The position numbers and the translations under genes are program-made. Under the pieces are notes generated by a model. That model was not told where the DNA came from. It made no database searches and saw only the letters and a list, made by a program, of their open reading frames with translations. 64,000 bases of DNA from Karalla daura (lineage: Eukaryota > Chordata > Actinopteri > Chaetodontiformes > Leiognathidae): contig CM055188.1 in assembly GCA_029224185.1 (NCBI GenBank), positions 21,426,497 through 21,490,496 of the forward strand, given 5' to 3'. Of this stretch, positions 45,351 through 64,000 are shown piece after piece (position 1 is the stretch's first letter; each line of letters starts with the position of its first letter).

Positions 45351-47109
45351 ATATGTCTTCTTGCGTTAAATGAAATGTTTCTTTGATGCATTGAAACGTG
45401 CACAAGGCAGGCATTAATATCAACAGGCTCCAGTTGGTTATGCGCAGAAGAAAACACATGAACATATAACATCTACGTTTTTGGTTAGCTTCTTTGTTTT
45501 TTGTTGGTTTCGATTACCTTTTCCATGAAGAAATCTCTAGATGCCCACGACTAGTCCTCTGACAGGAAGGAGAAAATGCTGAAGTGTGTAACGGTCATGG
45601 CTCACTCTCTGGAATCGAGGAAACATAACATCTTTCATTCATCTCAACATGACTTTGCATCCCCTCACCACAACTGAAAGGTGAAACAATCCAGTTAATT
45701 TCCCTCTTTTTTTATCCACTTTATCCACACCCTTAAAGGGTTTTTAAGCCTTTTGTATGTAGCCTGGGTAATATCAATATATTGTTATTTAGCGCACTGT
45801 AAAACAAATATCTGACTGCTGCAGCACAGAGCTGTGCTTCCGGGTACCGGAAAATTATGAATCAGCCAAATGATCAACACATTTCATATGAGCTTGTGGA
45901 AAGGCTCGCAGAGCTTTGCTGCCACTGTCATTATTTGTGTTTAGAAGGCAATTCTGGATGTGCTGAAATGAAAAAGAGAGATTATGTGGCTGAGTGCACA
46001 CAACGTGCCAATGAATCATATGAGAAAGACTGTGCTGTTTAATCGATGACAAGGGCCAGGCATTCATTTACTAAGTTGTTCATTTGGGGAGTGAGTTTAA
46101 ATAGTTTTGCTCGGAGCAGTTCGGGAAAACGCAGTGCCAGTGTTATGTGAAATGAGGGCAGTGGCAGGGGACATCCCTGTACTGGCCTGCAGTGTGCTGT
46201 ATCTGGGGATCAGAGTTTCACTTTGACTGAACCTTGTACAGTAAATCTTTGCTATACTGAAAATTGCTCCATGTAAACCTGACAAACTTTCACACATATC
46301 CGATAGCTGCAGGGAACAGCCATTGTCACTGTTTTTAATGCATTTCATATTATCATGATGCACAACATAATGAGCAATAAGGAGCTTTCATGCCAGCGGT
46401 CATTGTTGCAAGCAGTTCAATAAAAAAAGGTGCAAAACATCCTGATACATTTAAAGGTACAAAACTACAAAATCTTAAGGTGCACATCACAATAATAGCA
46501 ACAGCAACATGAGCTTCCTATTGAACCAAATACTGTCCACAAAGAGGTGTTTTTTGTCCCTTCTTATTCTTATCATCAAGAAGTCATGAATAATGAAATA
46601 GTGAATAGAAAAATGAGATTAACAGTCTTGTTAAAAGTATTTCAGCACATTATCTGCAATTCTTAACTTGTTTATGAACGTGTGTTGTTGGTTTTTACCT
46701 CCCATGTGTGAGGACCATGAAATAAGGAGGTAGACCCATATTAAAAAATGTCTCAGGGGAAGAAGACAGCAACAGCGTCAGGGTTGAGGTTAGCAATGCA
46801 ATGTTTTATTCAAAAAAAGAAAACAGTAATGGACATCTGAGGAGGTTGGCCTGGATCTTAATAACACAAGGACCGGGATTCATCAAAAACCCCTGCAACG
46901 AAGGAGAAAGAGACAAGTTAAAGTGCAAATCACAAACAGTGAACTCTCGAGCTCTCCTTCTTCAGAACTGAGCAAAACCGTGATCTCGACATTGAACAAC
47001 TGACACTTCCACCACAACAATGGCTCTCACTGGCTGCGATAAAGAAGAGAGAGCGAGGGAGAGCGAGAGGGCACGACAAAGCACACCCACACACAGCAAA
47101 ATAAAATTA

Positions 47110-47149
47110 TATGTATATATATATATATATATACGTGTGTGTGTGTATA
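47110..47149. repeat. Compound (TA)n(GT)n microsatellite
   Basis: TA repeats followed by GT repeats. Confidence 0.9.
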
Positions 47150-50100
47150 CTTTAATATTTTAATCCATCTGCAGAGTTTGTCAGTTTGCATCATGACAGC
47201 TCCATCTCACAACCATGTAAAAAAAAAATATAGAAGTTCTGTTAGTACCATGACCCCAACTTTTGTTCTTTCTAAATGTTTTTCTTAATGCATCTCTGCG
47301 CACAGCCGTTCACATTTGGTGAGTCCATATGAAGCAGGAAAAGAAAAGAAAACAAAAGAAAAAAAACATCTAAACGATGTCAGTGCCACAGAAAAAGTTG
47401 AAAATGTTGTTTGTCTTATTTTAAGCAACAACAACAACAACAACATTTGTATATAATTAATCAATCTAAACCTTGTGTGCACTTGTGTTTAAGAAATAAA
47501 ATTAAAGTTTATTTGATCTGTTGTCTGTATAATTGAGATAAAACAGTACGCTATAAAGCACTTCTACTTTTATTTATTGGGAGATTATTGCATCAAACTA
47601 GTGGCTGCCAAAAAGCCACAGCAGTTATCATTAGACAATTGGCTGCAGTCTCGCTGAGGTTTGGAAAAACAGCAGGGATCCATCCAGTATGGATTAAAAA
47701 CCGACAAACACACTAGAACCACATAGCAATAATTTATGAGAATACTCTTCTTGGTTTCAATATAACTAGGAGTTGTTTGTAGTTCTTTGGAAGCAGGCGT
47801 TGTCCCCTCATCAGTAATGTGAACTAGCAGTAGAGCATTTATTAGTTAGGTGTAGCTCACAGTACTGGCACCTGTTTCCAGGTGTTATGTATCCAGAGTC
47901 CAATTTGTGTTCTGCTGTTTGTGAGTGAGCGGATGATAAGATTAGAAGTTAACATTGTTAACTAGAAGCTAACAGACACAGATATGAAAACTTCATATGT
48001 CACTAGCTTTCCACAGTCATTCATTTTCAGGCTCAGACTCGGTTGCTTTGCAGAGCTACATTATATGTGAAGAATCTATTTTGTGCAGCTCAGATAAATA
48101 TGGGGACTCGGGATATTCTCTAGTTTGGGGTGAGAGGTTCCAGTCGTGAATGTGAAAGTGGTACAAATTTACTTGGAATATGAAACTATTTAAGAAAATA
48201 TTGAGATGTCCTAGTGGACTGCATCCATCCAGAAGGCTGTCAACTATTTCTCCCTAATAGATCCATCAGGGACACAGACTGAACATGGCTGTCTTTGTTT
48301 TACCTTGTGGGTGTTAACAAAGAGAGGGGCTTTGGAGCAACACTGTATGTCTATGCAGGACATACTATTTGTTAAGGCATCAGGACCATTTCAGATTTGT
48401 GCTAGAAAATTCTGAAGTTGTCATCCAAGACAAGTCAAAACAAACACCATAAATAATGTTTAAATAATGATCAATGAATGTTTGAAGCTGTGAAAAATGC
48501 ATCACAATAGCTAGGAGAAAAGACATCATCGCTCCCGTCAAGCAGAGTATTTCAACAAAGTTAGCGCTTCTATTGGTTTTTAGTAGAAATAATAAATTAG
48601 AATAATATAATAATAATAAGCAATGGAAATTAGATTATGTTTGATAAGAAATATCTGGTCTCAACAATAAAAAAGCATATGGTTAACATTGTGGAATTGT
48701 CAGACTGCTTAAATCTAAACAGAGGCACACAATGCAGATAGTTATTGATTTGACACATTGGCAGTGCAAAGGGATTACATATACACATTTATAGAACTGC
48801 ATTGTACACTGAAGAATGCAACCTTAAGCACATAACTAACTAGATGTCTAGTAATATATTACAGGCTGAAACAGATGGTTTTTAACACAACCATGTGTTA
48901 TTGCAGAGCTCTTTGTGTGTCTTTCTGTCTATTTGCACTCATCAATGTGGCCTGACGAATAAAATGTATTGTGCTGATAGCTCAGGCAGTAGTGTCTCAC
49001 TTCCAATGTGGATCAATGGCCATCGCCTTGAGACACAGACACCATTCTATTTGGGATGATAGCTTGGGGAAAAACAAGATGGGGAAGGTAATACAAAACA
49101 GAAATACGCTGGACAGTCATACCCTGGCGCTGTCATGGGAATTACATCTAAATTGATTTCTGCACCATGCTCATGTTAACATTCCATTCAAGCAGCAGGC
49201 TTTGCTATACCAGCTACTTAGATAAAGGAAGGTGTCCTGCCTATCTGCGTGCTTGTGTGTCTGTGTGCTTGTTGCTAGGTTATGGTGATTTGCTGAGCAG
49301 CGTGGGCTGCTCTGAGTTATATGCATTTAGGCTGTGGACAGCACGTTATGGTAATTCACGATAAATTCTGTCTGATGATCTCAACAAGATTTGAAACCAA
49401 CTGCATTTCACACACATCTGTCTCTACATGAAGGACCCTTCCTTGTGTTCTTGGCACTGTATGGAGTGCTAGCATCGCACTTAGATTTCACTTGCCTAAG
49501 TGAAATGATAGCGTTGAATCTAAATGAGGCATGCTTGACTCTCCAGGGTGGCTCTGTCTCCTCCTGGTCCAAAGAGTGTGTGTCCTTCACAATCTCTGCT
49601 GCCCTTGTGTTTCTCATTTGCATAGCAGAGCACACGAAGCAGTCCATTGGCTGAGGGTGAAATTGGGAAAAGTGATTCCATCCTGCACCCATTAGGAAAT
49701 CACCTTTACCATTAACCCAGACTAAAGACTGCTGAGGGCTCTACTGCATCTGTGTGGTATTTACCATTTATAAATAGATAAAAACAATGGGTAATACAGT
49801 GCAAAAGATAAAAAAAATAATAAAATAAAGAAAAATAATGTGACTACAGGGGACAATTAAAGCTACTATTATTAGTTAGAATGCAAATTTTCTACACTGG
49901 TTTTACTTATTCAACCCAACAGTCACTCTTTTCATGGATTTTACTACTTGCAAAAGCTAATTTTGTTAAGAATTTTCCACACTCCACAAATTACATAGGA
50001 TGTCTATGAGAAACTATCATTTTTTTAAATCTTTTGAAACCTTGCATTTCTCCAAACTCTCTCTCTGAACTCAAAACTCCAAATATTTGCCAATGACTTT

Positions 50101-51654
50101 TGTATGCAGATGAATGGCTCTAGCACTAACAGGTAATTACTCTCTCATTACATTGTTAAAAATCATCAATTTTGCAAAATTAAGCCTGTGGAAACAAGTC
50201 ACCCACTAGTTAAATCTGTTTTCCTAATGTTTATTTATTTCTATTAACAACTACATGTTTCACAACAATGGAGTGTATGTTGTTTTGAGGTGAATGTGAA
50301 TGTAAATCTCAAGTTATTTATGTAGCCATGTGATTATAGTTATGTGTTTCCTTCTCTGTGGCATGTTTAATGACAAAGGACAGTGACTCAGTTTCAAAGG
50401 CTGCAGAATGTAAAGGAGTCCTTGAGGAATGAGGATATAATGTAGACGAGACAGCGCCGGGTAATGAATGCAAAAACAGTTTACAAGACTGTCTCATCAT
50501 AACATTTTATGTGCAACGAAGGTGAGAGATGAAATTCATTTTAATTTGTCTTTGTAAATGGATAAATTTGAACTTAATCCTGTTTCGGTCACTTTTTTTC
50601 TTTTTTTCTTTAGAAGTAGTAAAAGTCACAGTCCCGACAATTTAAACTGCTGTCACGTGCTGAGTAACTTAACAGAGAGTGAAAGAGAAATACTGAATAG
50701 ACCGAGTGACATGGCAGTCAGTGTGTAGGCAAGACAAACACTCTAGTTTTTCTTTTCATCACTCAAAGTTTAAGTTCACTGCAGCATACTGTGTGTGTGG
50801 GCAGGTTTGGACTGACTGTGCAGTGCTTTGTCTCTAGAAGGCAGCCTGAAGGCCAAGCTGCTGCTGCGAACTCTCCACACAAACTTAGACAGATGACATG
50901 AAATCTGAACTCCTGTGAACAATAAAAGAGTATAATTCTCTGCTCATTATTATTTCTCTTTTTCGAAAAGAAAAGAGAAAAAACTTAGCTGTGCATTTGT
51001 AAATCACTGATAAAGAATACGTTTCTATCAAGGATGATGATATTCTCAACACAACATGAAAGAGCAACATCTTACTAAAATATTTAAGAATATCTATTCA
51101 TCTCTCCATCCAGCTACATGGATGGATAAGATCAATAAAAACTGATGAATTAATAAACCTAGTGACCAGAAAAGTAAACAAACACACACACACACACACA
51201 AGCACCCATGCACACACACAACAGAAGACAAAACAAAACAAACAAACAAAAACAACTTGATGTAATACAGTGCAACACTAGAGGTATTTTTTTAATGCCC
51301 TGGATTGTAATGAACTGAATATTGTTGTGAGTCAGAAAACACACTCAAATCACACAAACACAAATCACATGCACTTTGTTGCTTCCTATGTGAAATAGCA
51401 GATTTCACACCTAAATGCTTTTCAAGTGCAGAGAGTGTGGCGTACCCTATTGCAGCAGCAGAGAATTCACATGGTCTGTGGTGACTTGTTCCTCCCCTGT
51501 GTTCCACCATGGAAAGGTCATGCAAACAAATGACTGGAAGCGTGTTTCTGTACATTTCTGTCTGTGCAATGTGTGAAATGTGCTGTTGCAGGGTGGCTCA
51601 GGACTTAGGCAAAATCTATGTGACTTCTAAAAATATACCCAGCATGCTTGTGTA

Positions 51655-51666
51655 CCCCCCCCCCCC

Positions 51667-51711
<45 letters not shown>

Positions 51712-51712
51712 C
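51655..51712 (+). repeat. Poly-C(29) joined to (CA)n
   Basis: 29 consecutive C running directly into about 14 CA units. Confidence 0.95.
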
Positions 51713-54700
51713 GTCCCTCAGGCTTGGAACAATGTATCAGACCCTTTCTCTACCTGGTCCCTCTCTCTCTCTTTCAAATCCAGCTCTCGGTCATTCAGTC
51801 TCAGGTGGGAAACAACTGAGAGAACATGTGTTGAAGTCTGTCCAGCTACGTGGAGACGTTGCCATGAAAAATTCCCTCTATTTAAACAGGACATGTGATG
51901 TCTGAAACCTTGCAAGCAAGGCTGGTCTGTGATGGCGCTGGTGCCCCTGGTGGGGCGGCGTCACAGCATTTTGAAACATGAGGGGGAGTAAGGTGAGGAA
52001 AGCGACAAAGCAGCAGATAAATAAATTGCCATCATGGCAGCTGCTGACAATCATAGACTGGCAAGTCATTCTGCTGACAAGTGTATTGGTTGGCGGGCAT
52101 GGTGCAGTGTCATGGGACTATGACAGTGATGTATTGTGTACCCATCAGAGTGTTTGTTCATTTGTTACAAACAATGTCGTTGCGGAAAGGTGCAAGCTTG
52201 GTGTTTGCAATTCAGCTTTGCAGATTTTTACAAAACGTGGCTGCAGTGTATTTATGTTCTGATCTTTATTATATGGCCTGAAGACCAATCGCACTGACTT
52301 CATTATCAGCACTCTATCATAACATGTATTCCCTTTGTCGTATCCAGAGACAAGAAAAAAAAAAAGTTCAGAACCAGCTGCATGTAGTGATATAGTGGCA
52401 CAATGACAAAAGAAGAGTTTGAAAACAAATTCTAATGTTGCCTACTTACTAACATCTATTCTCAAACATCTGTCAAAATAGACTATGCTGGACTAATGTT
52501 CAAGATTAATGAATCTACATTCAACTTTGCAAGCACACAACAGAAACATCCCACTGGTCTGCATAGAAGAAAATTGACTTTCATCAGCAACAGTCCAGAA
52601 GGTGCAGTCACGTATCTAGTCATTAATCCTCCATCAAGAGACACCTAAAACCACCAGACCATAGAATATTCCAGATTTACCAGATCCCTCTGCATCAGGC
52701 TCCACAATACTTCACACAGTCAAGATACAATGTGAATATAATTTTTCTGCGAGAACATGTCACTTTTTTTTCTAAATTTGACATCTCACACAAGTTCTGT
52801 GACAATACTAAGTGAACCAAGAAGAAATACACAGCACCAACACACAATACTGTACTTATTGTGTTAGTCTTTAGCATAACAACACCAACACTAGTTTGCA
52901 ACTTGGATGCTTTCATGCCTCTTGCCGAAGTCAACGGGTGTGGTTTTCCATTGTTTTTCAAACACGTCCAGCTAGTCATCTCTGGTTATCACAGCTCAAG
53001 CTAGAGAAACCCCACATTGCACTGTCCTGCTGCTGAATGTTGGCATCAGGACAATCTGGTCCAAGCTTGTTTGCAATCCTCTTTCCTTGGAATGAGTGCT
53101 GTAATATAGGGTAGTGTAGTGTCTACAACTACAACAAGCTACATGTTTACTTCACTCACTTCCCCTTCTCTTTTAAGTCAGATTTAACTTCAAAAACTAG
53201 TTTGTCTTGCTCAGCGTTTTGGTATTTGGCATTGGTAGTGTTTGTAGTTCTTAGCATTTGTTGCAGTACTGTGCTTGGGCACTTACACAGTTTGTGTCAT
53301 AATTTATGCAACTTTTTCATCATACTCATTATGCCTCTCCAAGGACATCTGCAATATGGATTGCCATACACTACTTAAAAAAAGACAAAGATTTATTGTA
53401 CTGCACTTGCCATGATTAGGTTAACAGAGTACGAAAATGGCATTTAGCCCTATACAGATTTGAGTTATGCAAACTCTCATTTTGTCTGGAAAAGTAATAG
53501 CTGGAAGCTTAGTAACCTCTCAAGCATCCCAAATGTTGATTTGATCAAATCACCATCATTTGCACACAAGAACAAAAATTCAAAATTCATTAATTCAAAT
53601 TCACTCTTCTGCTTCTTGATCTTTCAGGCGGGTGGCACCCTAGCAACCTCTATTGATGGAGCACCACAGCATGGAAGTCCATTATGACTGTGGACTGTCT
53701 TGTTACGTTACTTTCAGAGCATAAAAGCCTGGAGCATTAATGTTCATGGCTGGTGACCAGCTTTCATTACACTGAGACTTCTTAGTTTTATTGTAATTGA
53801 CGATTTTAAAACATGTTGGATGTCCAGCTCTGTTTTTTCCCCTTGTAAAGGTGACTAATGCCCTTAATAATTAGAATTACAAGCAGTAGTGTGCCCACAG
53901 GTAAGAAGTGTGCCCTTTCCAAAGATGATAGGTCACTTTGCATTATTATTAAAGAATATAAATGTGATAAAGTGCAAAGACAGGAAGCATTGAAGAGGAG
54001 TGCAAGCTCCCACTAAAAGCTCCTAAAAGCAACCAAGCGTTTAATGTCTAAGCAGTGCAAAAGTTTGTGCTTTACTTGAGATACCCTTGGAAGTTACTAA
54101 TGTAAGTTTTATAAACAACTCTGTCCTGCATCGTCTGTACACGTATTGGCTGAACGAAAAAGGTTGTCCTTGCTGTCAGGCGTTGATTAGCCGTCCAGCA
54201 TGATGTGGACATGGCTGTCTGTCTCTCAGTGGGAGGTCGGCAGGACTTGATGGATGTCTCTCTTTTGAGATTGCAAAGCACTGCGGCGAGGGAGGAAGAC
54301 CCAGCCCCTGTTATCTATTCACGCTGTGTTCCTTTCTGCTCTGCCTAAAATGGAGCAGGACCTCCCTCCACAGCACGACTCCATCATTGCTGGGAAGAGC
54401 TAAGGAGTGCATAAAAGAGAATAAGAAAAAGCACCTCTTCCGTTTCTGATCCCCAAGCACCTTTTAAGCAAAAATCCACTTAGAACTCGCATAAGTAGGG
54501 AGGGAGAAATCCCTTGATTTTCAACACAAGCACTGAATTTGAGGATAATCTTCACAGTGCGTCGTTGCGGGATGTCTGTCTCACAGACTCTTGGTATACC
54601 CTCTCTAAAAATACACACAGAAGCACAGCGAAACCAGACAAATGCACAAATACACTTGGATGTATTCATTTACAGCAACAGAAAAGCATCCAGAGATGCT

Positions 54701-55404
54701 TTCACACACAAACTCATTCATTCCCTGACTCATTTTCTCACACACAAGCTCAATAAGACGGCAGGACAGTGAGTCCTATTAGATATGAGAAAACAAAGAA
54801 GGCTACGGCTCATTGAGGAGGAAAAAACATGCTCTGCTCTCTCTACTTTTGCATATTCCTTCATAATTCTGGCAAGACCACCGGGAGATTGATGTGTCTG
54901 TCTTTTTCATACCTTCTGTGACTGCTCAGTGAGGCGCCGGGCTCCACGAAACTAGCCAAATTCCTAAATGATGAATGTACACCAGCGCGTCCACAGGGAG
55001 AAGAAACAAATCTCATATCAGCCAAGAGAGCAGGTTGATATTGAAAATCATCTGGAATTTTGCCTGGCCCGATATTGGAAATCTTTATTCTAATTGCATG
55101 AATGAATTGAATGTGCCGTTCTGAAAAATCCTCCCTGCCACTGAGGGAATTATCTAAATGAAGCATCACGCATTCGTTTGTGTGTTTCCTGCATGTGCGC
55201 TTTTGTCTGCCCGTAAGTTATTTTCCACATTGTCGTGTGTTGTTGTTGATTGCTTGTTTACTCAAGCAAAAACTTCACTGTGTTAACATATCATGTAAAT
55301 GAAACTGTGACAAGATCTTGCACCAACACATTTCAACATATCAAATTGTCATAAGGGGGATATTTGTCAACGTACTGGTTACAATGCGAAGGAATGACAG
55401 ACAG

Positions 55405-56614
55405 CATATCAGTATAGAAAACCATTTTTATTTCTCATGTCCTGTAATGTACATTTATCTACTGGGGGATAACTGCATGTTTCTCCATTGTGACTAATAC
55501 TTTCTCACTGTCATTTTGAATAAATCTTCTCTCTCTCCAGTGTGTGAGAGGGAGATCTACACAAGAAACACAGTCAAGCAGTTGCCTGTGACTAACTGTC
55601 CGATTATGGTCCGAGTGTTTCTGCGGCTGCTCCGTGTCCTTACTCTATCAGAGTGGAAAGCTCAGGGGTAGTTGTTAGTGCAGCTTTCTTTTGTGAGGCA
55701 GTTCTATACAGTGTTTTCCTCATCTTTACTGAAACTACAAGCATTTTCTGGCTGAACCAAGAACATCGCTGAATGACAAAAGTGACCAATACTTATTTTT
55801 ATGAACCTGTCGTGGCTTATTACAATGCAAGCACATACTGCAAAGCTGTCCTATACACACTTAAATGGTACAGCAGCCTCTGGATGAACTGCCCTTTTTT
55901 CAGTGGCTGATCAATAGTCAACCATGGGGCTTGAGCGCCTAATAGAGTCTTAAATATGCTGTATTTTTCAGCTTCTTGGATCTGTCATTTTATATGATTT
56001 AATGTATATTTATATACACAAATTATCTTACATACAAAGAAAAGAAGTGCTCATGAATTTACATCGGGCATGCCCTCGAATAAAAGTCAGAATGTCCATC
56101 ATGATGGATGAAGGTGAGGCCATGATGACAGACCCAAAAGCCTCTCAGAGATTGTTCCAATATGAATGCCCTCAACACCTCCTTGTGCTTCACTTCCGTG
56201 TTTATGTTCATGTCCATGTAAGCTCCTCAAAGGGTTCACCTTCAGGCGGGGCCAAAGTCTGTCAAATAATATTTTAACAACCTCTAAATAACCCCAGCTA
56301 AGCTGTTTCAGTTTTTCAGGGGGGAAACAGAGTGAGGGGAGACACAGAGAGAGTTGGTTGGAAACTGGCCGCAGCTGTGTGGAAGAGGAGAGTCACCAAC
56401 ATGGGGCTCATTGATCAAACAGGGGATTAGTCTGGTTTCAAATCCTTGGCACCACACGAGCAAAGCTGTTTTATCTGGGTGGATATCCTTTCTGTGGTCC
56501 CAGGTAATCCAGTCAGTCGCCGTGGATGTAATAGTTTTAGTCCGTTCAGTGGGAAGAGAAAAGGGGAGATGAGGGGAAGAGTCTGGCACGCAGCCCTGCA
56601 GTGGGAGCTCTCTG
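55405..56614 (-). other. tafa1: TAFA1 3' UTR (end uncertain)
   Basis: Minus-strand sequence after the IHPRT stop. The nearest hexamers in transcript direction are ATTAAA at 56003-55998 and AATAAA at 55432-55427, giving a 3' UTR of about 0.6 or 1.2 kb. Without transcript data the end cannot be fixed. Confidence 0.4.
55427..55432 (-). terminator. Candidate poly(A) signal AATAAA for TAFA1
   Basis: Canonical hexamer on the minus strand (TTTATT on plus) about 1.2 kb after the stop. A closer ATTAAA variant is at 56003-55998. Chance occurrence is possible. Confidence 0.25.

Positions 56615-64000
<7,386 letters not shown>

Larger units (their letters stand above)
38661..55404. other. Intergenic region between TAFA4 and TAFA1, part 3
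   Basis: No conventional gene recognised. Holds the TA repeat and short frame at 39570-39781, a homeobox-motif-rich block (42880-43080), repeat fragments (44160-44250, 45220-45350), a TA/GT repeat (47110-47149), a poly-C/CA compound repeat (51655-51712) and a further candidate conserved block (54860-55160). The 160-residue minus frame at 38992-39474 has no recognised family. Confidence 0.7.

Noticed and set aside
46690..47100. Possible LTR fragment (AG/GA-rich segment with a TTTTATT box).
   Set aside because: No matching second LTR, primer-binding site or polypurine tract was seen.
52340..52980. Possible DNA transposon remnant, suspected from its texture.
   Set aside because: I could not find transposase motifs or terminal inverted repeats.
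55541..55640. Acceptor-like CTCTCTCTCCAG followed by CpG-containing sequence, considered as an alternative 3' exon of the plus-strand TAFA gene.
   Set aside because: The exact VTR-stop exon at 21290-21301 already completes TAFA4 in phase. A splice here would give an unrelated tail and would run into the TAFA1 3' region.

Overview
This window looks like teleost fish nuclear DNA. It holds small exons with GT-AG introns of a few kilobases, many (CA)n/(GT)n microsatellites and homopolymer runs, and decayed fish-type interspersed repeats and LINE fossils. It is not bacterial, and nothing resembles operons, phage, CRISPR or integrons. Nearly all longer open frames are chance frames or run through microsatellites. 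The real coding content is six short exons from two genes.

The left part (about 1-22,000, plus strand) carries the complete coding sequence of TAFA4 (FAM19A4), a secreted small cysteine-rich neurokine. Four coding exons (924-1038, 8823-8978, 19070-19194, 21290-21301) join in phase into a 135-residue preprotein. It has an N-terminal signal peptide and ten cysteines in the exact TAFA spacing CX7CCX13CXCX14CX11CX4CX5CX10C. The last exon supplies only Val-Thr-Arg-stop. The 5' non-coding exon(s) and promoter lie left of the window.

The right part (about 55,400-64,000, minus strand) carries the 3' end of a second family member, TAFA1 (FAM19A1). Its penultimate coding exon is 62973-63097 and its final exon, at 56615-56632, encodes Ile-His-Pro-Arg-Thr-stop. 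The 5' exons lie right of the window. The two genes are convergent (tail to tail), matching the TAFA1-TAFA4 pair known on human chromosome 3p14. Their equivalent exons are both 125 bp with the same phase, as expected from duplication.

Between the two 3' ends lies about 34 kb with no recognisable conventional gene. It contains two unrelated, degenerate LINE retrotransposon fossils: about 28,692-30,190 on plus, internally deleted, and about 37,690-38,660 on minus. It also holds microsatellites, several homeobox/POU-motif-rich stretches that may be conserved regulatory elements, and two GC-rich patches with short open frames. The better of these is a 50-codon frame at 39629-39781 with a good start context and coding-like third positions. 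I did not find a clearly new biological system. The points most worth checking are the short frame at 39629, the poly-C tract inside a TAFA4 splice acceptor, the tiny terminal exons with possible intron-retention isoforms, and the candidate regulatory elements.
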